NCBI GenBank assembly: GCA_032164295.1
Contig: JAJHTX010000004.1
Coordinates: 2,604,001-2,668,000 of the forward strand
Direction: 5' to 3'
Origin: Inonotus obliquus
Taxonomy: Eukaryota > Basidiomycota > Agaricomycetes > Hymenochaetales > Hymenochaetaceae
Length of the DNA stretch: 64,000 nucleotides
Below, one piece after another: positions 24,348-34,808 of this stretch (position 1 is the first letter of the stretch; the number at the start of each line of letters is the position of its first letter). The position numbers and the translations under genes are program-made. The notes under the pieces were generated by a model. It saw only the letters and a list, made by a program, of their open reading frames with translations. It had not been told where the DNA came from and did no database searches.

Positions 24348-24446
24348 CCGCCCGTTGCCCGCTCATCACCCTCTCATCGCCCTCCCATCGCCCTCTCATC
24401 GCCCGCCCATTGCCTGCTTATTGCCCGCTTGTCGCCTGCTCAATAT
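24345..24446 (-). repeat. 11-base minisatellite, right copy
   Basis: About nine degenerate units such as gccctctcatc and gcccgcttgtc. These are the complement of the left array's consensus, at the same relative place in the right arm. Confidence 0.8.
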
Positions 24447-24616
24447 GTCTTCGAATGATATTTAGAATATTGGCTTTGACAATATCCTTATCTATATTTG
24501 AAATTTCGGCAAATTTGATATCTTGACCTATATTTAAAATATCAGTAAAGCGATATTTAAAATATCGATTTACATATTATAATCCGACCGATATTTAAAA
24601 TAACCTTAGACTGATA

Positions 24617-25279
24617 CAGGAAAATACCGGTCCTTTAAACAGTACCGTTCCTTTGAACACCATGACTTTTCTCACTCAATTCTTCACTTATCAGCTCAGA
24701 AAAATGCACGTACTCAAGGACAGTATGTATCACTGAGTCTGCAAATTTACAAGAAATTTGAGCAAGCTGTTGAGTCTAGAGAAACTATACAGTGCTGATA
24801 TTTGATGAAATTCACAGACCTGAGTCGAAACCAATTCCTCCTGCAATTTCCCCTGTTATTTAACTGTATAGATAATGTGATACTTTAGAACTATGCTACA
24901 TATTCTACTTTCACTCCAAGTTTCAGGGAGAAATTGCATCTCAATCAATTAATATTGTAAGAAAATCTCAAGAGTGTGATAGTCAAAATGATCGGTGTGC
25001 TGACAAAATAGGATATCTCGGCGACTCATTAGAACCTAATTGATATTAGCGTGACACTACGTCACAAGGTGTTCAAAGGAGTCGTTTTCCGTGACAGAGG
25101 CCCTTGTTTCTTCCCAGGTCCATGTCTATTTTTCTAGCACACCTTCCGGCTTAGAAAAAAATCAGCATGTGTCTCCTATAGTATGCTCCATGAACATGTA
25201 TTTTATTTTTTTAAAAGTTGTGTGTGGAAAGACCTGGGGGCAGATTTGTAATTGGTGTTTAAAGGAACGGTATTTTCCT
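24617..25279. mobile_element. Nested 663-base TA-flanked miniature element
   Basis: The ends are CAGGAAAATACCGGTCCTTT and the complement of a right end reading CAGGAAAATACCGTTCCTTT, flanked on both sides by TA. The left end has a tandem pair of the motif CCGNTCCTTTRAACA. An inner inverted repeat (CCTTTGAACACC, 24650-24661 and complement 25068-25079) suggests a further nested structure. The mirror arm at 18462-18468 reads GGATATC with a single TA, which is the empty site. A TA target duplication fits Tc1/mariner-pogo-type MITEs. No transposase is present. Confidence 0.78.
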
Positions 25280-25280
25280 G

Positions 25281-25423
25281 TATCCTTATCGATATTTAAA
25301 ATTGCGTCACGTGAAAGATACTTTAAATATCGGCTCAGCCGGCATGCTTACTGATACTTAAAATAAATGCTCGAAAAATATTTAAAATACAATCCCCGCT
25401 GATATCCTATTTTGCCCGCCGTG
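25281..25423 (-). repeat. Right terminal inverted repeat of the 7.1-kb element
   Basis: Mirror of 18325-18470, interrupted on its inner side by the nested element. It ends TATTTTGCCCGCCGTG at 25408-25423. Confidence 0.85.
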
Positions 25424-25547
25424 TCCCCTTATGTTATGTTACATTGATATACCTCCAAGTAGACCCTAATAAAGACGAAACAACCGCACAATAATTCACT
25501 CGTTATACCCAAATCGACCGGTCTTTTGCTCATCGACCGGATGTCAC

Positions 25548-27472
25548 TCAACTAGTTCTTCTAGGAACGTAATCAAGGTCATCCGCATCATCTCCGTCAG
25601 GAGTACCATTCCTCAAAGCGCTTGATGATGTGCAGGACGCTTTGCTAGTCTTACGTGGTCTGCGGAAACATCCTGCGATTACCACGCCCTGGCTCATCGT
25701 GCAGACAGTCTTCTGGTGCCTAACGTAGAGATCCCTCCTGGAAAAAGCAGCCTTGCTAGTTGCGATGACTGTAGTCAGAACCTCGTCTAAGGGATGATGT
25801 TGACGCTCACCAAATGCAAACGAATTTCTTATCGGGCCGATGATTGTTCTCGTGCCTTTGACAATCATTATTTCGTATGAAACCCATTCCACTGCAAGTG
25901 AAAGTTCAGTCACCTCTACCGTGTGTTATACAATCTCGCTCACCAGACGCTACACTGAAAGGGTTTCTCACCCAGATGTGTACGGACGTGATCGGCCATG
26001 TGGTCTTTGCGTTTCGTTGTCTTCGAGCATCCTTGTACATAGCATCTATATCCTGGCATTTGCTGACCAGCAGGATTGAGGCGTCCCGCAAAGCTAAACA
26101 GAAGATCTTCCGAAAGTCTCTCGCCAGGATGCGTCATCAAGAAATATCTCGTCTTCTGCACGACGGCGATAATGGGGATGCCTTCGTGAGCGTTTTCCAA
26201 AATCACGTCCTGGGGTATCAGAGTTTCATACATGTCCATGATGTTTGCTCCAGTTCGGGACACCGTTCTTGGCGTGTTTGTCTTGTCGGCCAACCTCCTT
26301 CTGTGCTTTGGGGGAAGAAAATGAGTCTGCCGCGGTTCCTCTACAGCTTCCAGTAGCTCTTCGGTGATAGGGGTATATGGTTGTCCCCTAACTTCATTGG
26401 ATTCGGTGGCTGATATAACGTCTAATTGGGATCCATGAACGTCAGCGCCCGTATTTTCGGTGGGAGTAAATGCGGCGAGATATTGCTCGATTATAAATGG
26501 GAGATGCTCCGTAGGAATCTGAGGCCAGTTAGGTTGCGGGACCTTCAGATATTTTGGCGTCGTAGGATTACTATTGATTAGTATAGTATCATCTAAAGCG
26601 TCTTCGACCTTGACGCTCTGCGCCAAGCCTGGTTTTTGGACATGTTGCGTAGTACTTTCTCCCATTATATCTTGGGGTCTGATGCAAATGTTACTTTTAG
26701 TTTCCTTATCGAACATGTTGATATCGGCCACGAGCCCAGTAAATCCAGGAAGCTCGTCATTGGATTTTGGCAAGATGAGACGCTGCTGAGAGCCGAAGAT
26801 AGAAGACACGTCCGATATAGGATAATCTTCCAAGCAACAGGACTCAGAGAACGAAGTTCCAGTAGTCTGAGTATCCGTAGAAATAGCTAGTTCCCGGTCG
26901 GAAAGAATATCGCCCTGTAGCAGGCTGTTGTCCGCAACGCTAAAGCTCACAAGCTCCTCAAAAGGCCTGTGAAGCGCATAGAAATCAGAGGACAAGTCAG
27001 AGAAGGTGCCAAACAAGCCATTCAGTGACGAAGTCCGAGATCGCGTTGAATCCTGCCTGTCAACTATTGCGTTCGAATCATTCGCGTCTTCATCAACAAG
27101 AAGGCCCAGACCATTTGCCTTGTGTGTATAGCCATCTGGGAGTGATCTAAGAGGATTAAAGGGCAAAGATGCGTTACTTTGGAACTCGCACGAGCCACTC
27201 GGTTGCCTCCTAGCATCGGCCAGAATCAAAGGTACGCATGCGACTGGTAAGAAAGCAGATAGATGTAGTCCTTCGTCTAAAGGGACAGGTGGGCGAAGTA
27301 ATGATGGGTCTATAGTAGGCGATAGAGACGGAATGGAAATGCACTTGAGTTCTGTAGGAAGTAGAAGAGTTGCTCGGTTCATTGAAGGAGAGGCGGCATT
27401 CATAATATCGTCAAAATGTGTTGAGGTCCTGCCTGCATCGTCGAAGTCGTGAATGTCATGAAAAGATTGCAT
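25548..27472 (-). CDS. C2H2 zinc-finger protein, probable transcription factor
   Basis: About 590 residues. The first 450 are Ser/Asp/Pro-rich and unrecognised, with the pattern of a transcription-factor activation region. Three zinc fingers lie at the C-terminal end. Finger 1 is CYVQGCSKTTKRKDHMADH with VRTHLGEKPFQC behind it. A short intron (about 25911-25958) leads to finger 2, CSVCGMGFIRNNDCQRHENN followed by H. A second intron (about 25767-25830, acceptor at ctag) leads to a degenerate finger 3, CICKAAFSRRDLYVRHQKTV followed by C, with one residue between the first two Cys and a final Cys instead of His. A basic Ser-rich tail ends DLDYVPRRTS. The linker GEKP is classical. The target is unknown. 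The gene ends 125 bases from the large element and is divergent from the flavoprotein gene. Confidence 0.72.
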
Positions 27473-27697
27473 AAGGTATAGTCGTGATGATATTTTGAGA
27501 AAAATTAATCAAGAAGATGTAGAGTAGCCCGTCACAGCAGGATGTGGTGTGTGGATGTGCTGTGAGGAGGGGTGGCAGTGGCAGTTGGGCTGGGCAGAGC
27601 CGGACGGCAAGCTTGATGAATCCGGCAAGAAGCGGAACACGTGATCGTCACGTCGGGATCACGGCTCCAAAAATCGCAGCAACAAATTGCAGAATCA

Positions 27698-28811
27698 ATG
27701 TCTTTTCCTTCCTTTGGACGCCGCTGGTATCTTCATTCGCCAAGGGCTCGCTTACGACGACTGGATGCTCGCCTTTACACATCTAGCAGTAAGACAGAGA
27801 GCTCAGAAGATACCAAAGCGCCTCTCGGCAAGCTTGGCTGGTACTCTTTTGGCACCATAACTGCATCTGCACTAGGTCTCTGGGTGTGGAACACCAGTAG
27901 CTTACAAGCCGCTCGTCGACCTCTCTCACCGGACTCCTTCACACCAGCTGCTCTGACTTCGGCCGAAAAGACGAGCGAAAATACAAAGCTTCTCCACTTA
28001 AAAATCCCTCTTGGTACCGTTAAAAAGATACCCGGAACTGCCTTCCGGTCCATCTGGTCTATATACGTGAAAGACTCGGATATCCAGGTCGAACGTGCTT
28101 ATACCCCCCTTGAGGGTTTATCACCGGATGGAGAGATGACTCTCTGGATAAAGAAATACGAGCATGGAGAGGTTGGCCGATGGCTGCATAGGAGAGTCCC
28201 AGGAGACACTATAGAGATTCGTGGGCCGGAGCGGACATGGGAATGGCAAGTTGACGCATGGGATAATGTTATCATGGTACTTGTTTCTTTTCTCGTTCCC
28301 TAGGTTATGCATACTAATCAGTTTCAAGGTTGCTGGAGGGACAGGCATAACTCCATTTTATCAGCTCCTTCATTCCGTCTTTTCAGATCCATCAAAGCAA
28401 AATAAGACAAAATTTACACTCTTGCAGTCGTATCGATCACCTGAGGAGCTCCCACCTTCAATAATCATCGAAAACCTCTCCTCTTGGGAAGTCTCCAATC
28501 CTCAAAACTTCCTCATTCGAACGTTTGTCGATGCACTGGACAGTGAGCCACGGAAGGACTCATTGATGCACGGGAGGATCAATCAAGATACATTGAAATC
28601 GGCTTTAAGATCTGCTACTGGGAGGACCATCGTGCTCATTTGTGGACCAGACCCGTAAGTTTTTCTCGGCTGAGCTGGGTTGCGGATACTGATGTTGCCT
28701 AGAATGATTAATGCTCTTGCTGGACCAAAAGGACGGGACGATTCACAGGGCGTTCTCGGAGGTGCATTGGGCTCTCTTAACGATGGGACGTTCCACGTCT
28801 GGAAATTATAG
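27698..28811 (+). CDS. NADH-cytochrome b5 reductase-like flavoprotein, probably mitochondrial
   Basis: About 335 residues in three exons (introns about 28276-28327 and 28655-28701). The N-terminus (MSFPSFGRRWYLHSPRARLR) is Arg-rich with no acidic residues, like a mitochondrial presequence. A possible TM near WYSFGTITASALGLWVW follows. The FAD-binding domain has the RAYTPLEG motif (RxYT/S contacts FMN/FAD). The NAD-binding domain has VAGGTGITPFYQLL and a CGPDPMINALAGPK end. This is the ferredoxin-NADP reductase fold, near cytochrome b5 reductases and yeast Cyc2, which acts in cytochrome c haem attachment. I cannot choose between a b5 reductase and a Cyc2-like role. The gene is convergent with PheRS alpha, only 71 bases apart. 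Confidence 0.8.
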
Positions 28812-28882
28812 TACAAAACCCGTGATATCTCATTCTGGTTACATTTCTACGTTCACTACACATCCATCTATGTACATTTCGC

Positions 28883-30892
28883 TTAGAATCTAACAGCGGC
28901 CGCCTTTTCTATTCCTTCAATCGACACTCTATGCCCGACTAGTGTTCTGATGTTGTTTATACCATAACTAGTTCATCCACTCAGTCAGTGACAGAATCTT
29001 CGCATCGGAGAGGCCAGAAACAAGAATACCTACCGAATCATCGTAGGCCTTTCTAAACTAAGACCCCATCCAAGTACGTGTATATCCTTCGGAAAGCCCA
29101 TAGGCTCAAGCATCTCTGGACGGAACATGCCAGAATTGCCTATCTCAACCCATTTATTTAGAGAAGGATGGAACGCGAAGATCTCCATTGAGGGCTACAT
29201 AGAAGCAATGAAAGTCAGGATGAATTATCAGATGTCAACAAGAAACTACACTACGAACCTCTGTATAAGGGTTGTAGGCAGGCTTGAAACGTAGGTCCTT
29301 GAGGCCCATTTTATTAAAGAAGGTGCTCATGAAACCTGTAGTGAAGATTATGTTATAAAGTATTTCACCTATGACCCAGGTAAACACACCAATAAGGTCT
29401 GCCAAAGTTATTCCGCGATCAGCTACAACCCCTTCAACTTGGTGAAACTCAGCCAGATGCGTCGCATCTATAGCTTCATTCCGGAAGACTCGATCGATAC
29501 TGAACAGCTTCGCAGGTTTGAATCCACCGGGTTGTTGGGCAATCTCTCGCAGGAGCCGCGAAGACGATGCGGTCGTGTGTGTACGCAATAATAGCCTGCG
29601 GGATTCGTGAGAATCCCAAGGTGCCCTGTAACCTAATGAGCCGTAGTCCCCGTGCTCGTGCACTTTTGCGACGCGGTCGTAATAGTCTTTTGGAGGATCT
29701 AGTGCTGCAGCGGGATCCGAAAGATAGAAGGTATCTTGGAGATCACGAGCTGGATGTTGCTGAGGGACGTAAAGAGCGTCAAAATTCCAGAAAGATGACT
29801 CGACAAAGGAAGAAGTAGGCATTTCGGCGAAGCTAGGAAGTAACCCTTCAGCAAAGTCTCGTCAAAGATCAAACGCATCGTACCCCATTTCGAAGAAAAT
29901 CTGTCTGAACTCCTCCCGCACTTTGAGAAGAGGATGAAGAGCGCCCCCATTTGGAGGAATGCCTAATGCTTCAAAGTTGTATTTCTTGAAGGTTGCAGCT
30001 TTCCATGACCCACTGCGGCAAGTCAGTACGAGAACTACGCATACAACCACAGATCTACGTACGATGCAAGCATGTCCGCCGTAAGATCCGTCTCTGGTTT
30101 CTCAAGCGATAAACTGAAGTTCGGACCTTTCTGGACTGTGAACCATTGACCCTTCCTGATCAACTCTTAGCATATGTTCATGTTGCCAAAGCGTTGAACT
30201 GACTTCTGTATAATTAATTTGCGTTTCCGCAGCAGAGCCAACTCTTTCTCGCCAGCTTTCAGCGTTCCAGTCGAATCGACTTCCCGCGTCTCAAGCTGAG
30301 CCTTGTCTACTATAGACGAGACCTGTATCCTCCGTCATCTCTGAGTACAAGACGAGACAAGGACATGACTCACCTTTTTCACAAAACCGTCCCCTACTTT
30401 CTCAATCCAGCCATTCCTGAACGCATTTCCCTGCCCAACTTTTGCTGTATCATCCCCTACTTTCTGTTTGAGCTCCTTCACCGTCACAGGATTCCCTTCG
30501 CCCTTCAAGGGTAGCACAGCCCACACTCGCGCTTCGTGTGACCCTTCTAATGCGATTTGAGCGCCCTCTGGTGTCAGGACGTGCGATTGGATTTCATGTG
30601 TGGTGTATGTTATCATCTGTCATTTCTGCTTAGATTCACGAAACCTCATAGAAAGCAAAATCGGAAAGGTCACCTCTCGGCTCGCAAGTGAGTTGAGTGC
30701 ACCCAGGATTGTAAGCTGGGCATCGTGAGAGTTGGCTGGCGTTGAAACTCCTGGGAGGATGAGATCCCGAGTATCCTTGATAGATCCCTCAGAGTCTATA
30801 GTCTTTAGAATGAGCTCTTGTGCAGCCTCCATGACGCGTATGAGAAAGTTGCTTGCGGGCGTTGGTTGTGCGTTTCCCGAAGAAGACAACAT
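28883..30892 (-). CDS. FRS2: Cytosolic phenylalanine-tRNA ligase alpha subunit
   Basis: Catalytic alpha subunit of the cytosolic alpha2-beta2 PheRS, which charges tRNA-Phe. The N-terminal winged-helix part has [20 protein letters not shown]. The linker reads [20 protein letters not shown]. The class II core has [20 protein letters not shown], motif 2 [20 protein letters not shown], and motif 3 [17 protein letters not shown] last short exon, joined by an intron (about 28965-29022), finishes [20 protein letters not shown] and VRF before stop at 28883. Several introns lie between. The start ATG 30892 is the first in frame. The beta subunit gene is in the same window at 47383-49729. The domain set is complete for a eukaryotic alpha subunit. 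Confidence 0.93.
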
Positions 30893-31092
30893 CGAGTCAC
30901 CTGCGATTCATCATTGACTCGCCACGTGCGAATATAGCAATAAAAGACATAACGCATCTGTTCATTCCGTCTTCATCATACGCGCGCTAAACGAACGAAG
31001 GAGAAACACTGTATTGATATTGGAGGATCGAAGTACAAGGGAATGTCTATCATATACTATGACAAGCAAGAGTAGACGTTCTCCAGCCTGTC

Positions 31093-31315
31093 TCAAACGT
31101 TGATTACAATTGCTCTGACCCCCGTACTGAGTCGGACACTGAAGAACTCATTGAGCGTCAGGCCGAGGAAGATTAAGGTCGTCAGGGTCATAGTGAAGAA
31201 AAAGAAAATGCCAGCTAATATCACAATATATAATCAGCTTCACAGTAGTACCAAATAAGGCCAAAGCGTCGATCCAAGCGTCTCCACGAAAGGAAATAAC
31301 GTGTTCCCAGTACAT
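31093..31315 (-). CDS. Possible 61-residue single-span membrane protein
   Basis: Weak call. ATG 31315 opens MYWEHVISFRGDAWID. If an intron of 37 bases (about 31214-31250, gtacta..ttag) is removed, the frame continues through a strongly hydrophobic stretch, AGIFFFFTMTLTTLIFLGLT, to LNEFFSVRLSTGVRAIVINV and a stop at 31093. The result would be a short tail, one membrane helix and a basic end. I recognise no family. It lies 93 bases from the divergent UFE1 start and about 200 bases upstream of PheRS alpha, in space otherwise without a gene. The intron is shorter than its neighbours, so this may be chance. Confidence 0.3.
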
Positions 31316-31408
31316 TGTCAAGGAGCACACATCAGCACAGTACACGGTCGATATCTCCCTCCTCGACGCGTCTTTCTGCTCATTGGAGCCATTGCAAAAT
31401 CGAAGAGG

Positions 31409-32727
31409 ATGGCATTCTCGGATCGGACAAAGCAGTTTCGTGAAATCGTCGCTAAGTCATCTTTACCAGACTCGAAGAGGCGGAGGATAGGCAAGTCCGT
31501 TAGAAGGGGCTACGACGAGAAGGATGAAACCGAAGCCTTGTTGAATAAGGAATACATTCGAGAGGCGTACAACATTGTGGGACAACCCCTTGTCTTCTTG
31601 AACTGGATGCACTTGGCTCACCAAGCTCATAATTAGTTAAACCATATAGATAATCTGAACAAGATGCTGTCAAGCATTCGCCGGGCATACTTAGCTGTCG
31701 ATTCGAGCTCTTCCTCTTTCCTACGGCAACCAGCACGTCCCCTCGAACTGTATGGCTCGGACCAGTCGTGGTCGTCAATCCGATATCTTACGAACGAAGA
31801 GCGGGACCAAATCGATTTGCAGACTCGAATAATACTATCAAAATGTGCCGATCGCGTTAAAGAACTCGAGGCTATCGACAAGAGTACGTGTCCCAATCAT
31901 TCTCTCTCCGTATCCTTCTCTGAAAACGTGTCACAGAGCGCGCAGAACTCGCATCATCAGATACAAACCTTCTCACACGTATCCTCCCCGCTCGTCTAAA
32001 ACAAGACTCATCTTCGCTCGCCGCAGCGAGTCGAGCGGCACACAACGCAGGAATAACTTACTACCTGAACCGACGACTCACCGAAGTCGGTCAGACGCAA
32101 AAAGAGATGCAGGAAGAGCGGATAAAGAGACAGATGGAACGAACACGAACACTTGGTTCAGGTGCTGCACGAGAGGCGGTCAACATGGGCCTGGGAGACC
32201 TGCTTCCTGTTCCCGAACCTGTCTCATTGGGTGGTGCGGGTGGTGCACGGGGCTGGCTTGGAGACGCAGCTTCAAACATCGCCTCTACAATTGGTCTACC
32301 CTCGCCATCTCTCGTTTCAACCTCACCTAAACCCAACCCATCGCAAGCAGAAGTACAGTCGCTGGACGACGAATTCGACGATGACGATGATGACGACCTA
32401 GAGCTCTCAGCTTCTCAAATTCAACAATTTGAATCGGAAAACGCGACTATCCTGCGTTCGGTTCAAGATACACTTGCTTCAGTCCAACAAGCCGAAGGTC
32501 GTCTCATGGATATTAGCGCTCTCCAGACGGAACTCGTCGCACACCTTACGAAGCAGTCGGAAATCACAGAACAGCTCTATGAAGACGCTATTAGCACCAC
32601 TGCTAGTATGGAGAAGGGTAACGTGCAGCTCAAAGAGGCGAAACGGAGAGCAAAGGATGGTCGACTTTATATACTTGTTTTTCTCATTGGTGCTAGTCTG
32701 GCCTTGCTATTCCTTCATTATTATTGA
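31409..32727 (+). CDS. UFE1: ER Qa-SNARE Ufe1/syntaxin-18
   Basis: About 380 residues. The N-terminus, MAFSDRTKQFREIVAKS, is typical of the syntaxin-18 N-terminal domain. It continues after an intron (about 31577-31663) as MLSSIRRAYLAVDSS and SIRYLTNEERDQIDLQTRII. A second intron (about 31885-31937) leads to a helical stretch. The C-terminal SNARE motif runs from about IQQFESENATILRSVQDTLA through LQTELVAHLTKQSEITEQLY, with a glutamine at the zero layer. It is followed by the tail anchor LYILVFLIGASLALLFLHYY. Ufe1 is the t-SNARE at the ER for Golgi-to-ER retrograde vesicles and homotypic ER fusion. An acidic run of Asp (about 32370-32400) lies before the SNARE motif. The neighbouring VTT-family gene is convergent. 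Confidence 0.87.
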
Positions 32728-32942
32728 GCATCGGACTAGTGTAAATAATCCCCCACTCCCCAATACCGAACCTTAGTTCATACCCAGATGCATCAACTTA
32801 CAATCACTCAATTGCACGTTCATTATCTAGAGGATAATATTGTACATCTTGTATGATACATTTGCATTACTAGGTCTGCATTAACTCGGCAAAGATCAAG
32901 TGGCAAGAAGTAAAGGTACAGCTTCCTCATACAGAAGAGTGT

Positions 32943-34181
32943 TTATCTCGCATCGTTAATTGAGTCAGAAGAGACATTCTGCAATAGTGGGGCGCCTTCC
33001 TCTGCTGCTTCAAGAGCGTCGGCGGCGAGCTCGTCGTCCAGATCAGGGCTTTCCCGTAACTCCTGGATTTGCTTCTGAAGAAGCCTATACGTTACACTAC
33101 AGTCATCCTCAGTATCACCTTCGGGGTACAGGTAGTGATCGTACACTCACATGCCTGCAATCACACCAAGTCCTATGCTGATTACGATTAATGCGATATT
33201 CAAAATTGTTGCGGCTAGTCGCAATAGTCAATGAGCATTTCCTCCACAATAGTCTGAAATATGTTCACCTGTATCCATCTTATTCCTCTGGTCCCCATCG
33301 GCAAACTTCGCTACTCTAGAGCCTGCAAATACCACCAAGAACAACCTGGGCAATACGAACAAGCTTGCGACAATGAATTGCCATAGCGAAACCGCTTCCA
33401 CCGACTACAAAGACGTCTTTAATTCAGTACGATGGTAGTTAATCAAGGGCGCAAGTGATACTCACAGCAAAACAAGCATTTGAATAAGCCCAGGGAGGGA
33501 ACGGTGAGACGCGGATTAAGATAATGAGCGGGAGCCCCTTCTTCCTCTACCGGAAAAGGAGCCATCAATTACACGGACAGCAGGCTAATCACCGCAAAAC
33601 GATGCTCACGATAACCGATTCCAAGGCTTGCCATTTATCATTCTTTGAAGTCCACGACCTTAATGTTTGTCTGAATAGCAGCCTCAACACGATAAATACG
33701 ATAGCCGAGCCGATTATCGCCGCTGGAGCAGCTAGGAGCAACCCCTTCTCTAGTCCGTACGTGAACCCGCAAAGCGATACGACTGTCCAATAGAATGTCA
33801 TAGGAGGGAACGAAATGATCACTGAAGTATGCACAAGTTAAGGATTAGAGTCATACTTGATGAAGAGGTATGTAGACGAACTCATCATGACAGCAACGAT
33901 GACCCATCCAAATGGATATCGTGCAAGCTCTTGACCGAGGTCATAGAACTTCTGCGTTATGGCACCGGGCCCAATAACTATTACTGATGTGAGGAGGGCA
34001 ATTTGGAACAGGAGGATGCCCCATATAACTGCCTTTAAAGTGACCGTCAATCAGTTGTAACGCGGAGTCAAGTTCTACTAACCTTCCCAAGGAGCGGCAG
34101 TGATTTATACTTTGCCCATGCTTGCTTGATATAATAAATTGTGCCATGGTACACTCTTGGGATAAAGCCTTCGGAAAGCAT
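32943..34181 (-). CDS. TVP38/TMEM64-family membrane protein (VTT/SNARE-associated Golgi domain)
   Basis: About 310 residues in several exons. The start MLSEGFIPRVYHGTIYYIKQ (ATG 34181) is followed by the first membrane span, AVIWGILLFQIALLTSVIVI, after an intron (about 34034-34082). The family core then reads YPFGWVIVAVMMS, SFPPMTFYWTVVSLCGFTYG and LLLAAPAAIIGSAIVFIVLR. These are the re-entrant and membrane helices of the VTT (formerly SNARE-associated Golgi) domain. Yeast Tvp38 is Golgi-resident, and related TMEM41B and VMP1 are lipid scramblases. The acidic C-terminus ends NVSSDSINDAR with an EAAEEGAPLL stretch that could act as a dileucine sorting signal. The localisation is inference. The exact N-terminus is uncertain because the frame stays open upstream. 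Confidence 0.8.
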
Positions 34182-34808
34182 GTCGCAAGGTGATTGAAGA
34201 CGAGGAGTTGTGGTGAAACACCTTATTGGAACGCAATAATAGAGACCTTTCGCAACCAAACGGTGGGGAAAAACCAAACCGTGCCCCGTTTCTACCCAAG
34301 AGTAAACTTTATTTGTAATACAGTGCCGCGATGATCGACACATGCTGTCACAGAGCGTCACTATGCCCAATTAGGTAATATATCTCTCCACCGAGGAAGT
34401 GAGCGACGCGAGTGTGACTTCCGGAAATGGGGTGTCAAGAACCGGTGAGTATTACACAGTACCATTTGTCAGCACTTCAACCTGTGTACCCCAAAACTCC
34501 AAACGGTCTTGGCCCTCCAACGTTTGGTTGCGAAAGGTCTCTAATGCGGGAGTCGGCGCCACGGCGACCGATGCGGTTGCGCTTACTCATCCTTCAATCA
34601 AATCATCAAATGAAATGCGATCTCCAAAGGCCTATGATACACAAAAAAGAGGTATACAAGTCTTTCGAAGGTGTGATAACGAGTGTGGAGGATGATAAAA
34701 ATAAATGTGAGGAATGGTATATCGTATGCGTGTAACAGAATAATTGCCAGTGAGTGAACCAACAAATCCGTAAGTAAAGATAGCAACTCGAAAAGTCTGC
34801 AACAATGA
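34182..34808. promoter_or_regulatory. Upstream region of the VTT gene with a 23-base inverted repeat
   Basis: These 627 bases lie between two minus-strand genes. They contain a perfect inverted repeat, TAGAGACCTTTCGCAACC with five further bases at 34240-34262 and its complement at 34521-34543, separated by 258 bases. No convincing coding sequence is present. Confidence 0.5.
34240..34543. repeat. 23-base perfect inverted repeat, 258-base spacer
   Basis: The two copies match over 23 bases, and weak similarity extends on both sides. The spacer has no gene. It could be a remnant of a small inverted-repeat element or a pair of regulatory sites. No flanking target duplication is evident. Confidence 0.55.

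Larger units (their letters stand above)
18325..25423. mobile_element. 7.1-kb composite foldback element, non-autonomous DNA transposon-like
   Basis: A gene-free block bounded by perfect 16-base terminal inverted repeats, CACGGCGGGCAAAATA (18325-18340) and its complement (25408-25423). Imperfect homology continues inward for about 140 bases. A 3-base direct repeat TCC flanks both ends (18322-18324 and 25424-25426) and may be the target duplication. Inward on each side follow an AT-rich subterminal zone of ATATTTTAAATATC-type palindromes, an 11-base minisatellite, and an arm of about 860 bases mirrored on the other side. The centre holds a diverged third arm copy and a tandem duplication of 1.06 and 1.05 kb. 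Open frames here are short, repetitive and resemble no protein, so no transposase is present. TIRs beginning CAC with a short target duplication would fit a CMC/CACTA-like group, but that is inference. A 663-base insertion sits in the right end. Confidence 0.8.

Noticed and set aside
18325..25423. CRISPR-like array or centromere/telomere repeat as explanation for the repeat block
   Set aside because: Repeats are not short direct repeats with unique spacers and there is no telomeric TTAGGG array. Exact TIRs at both ends fit a mobile element better.
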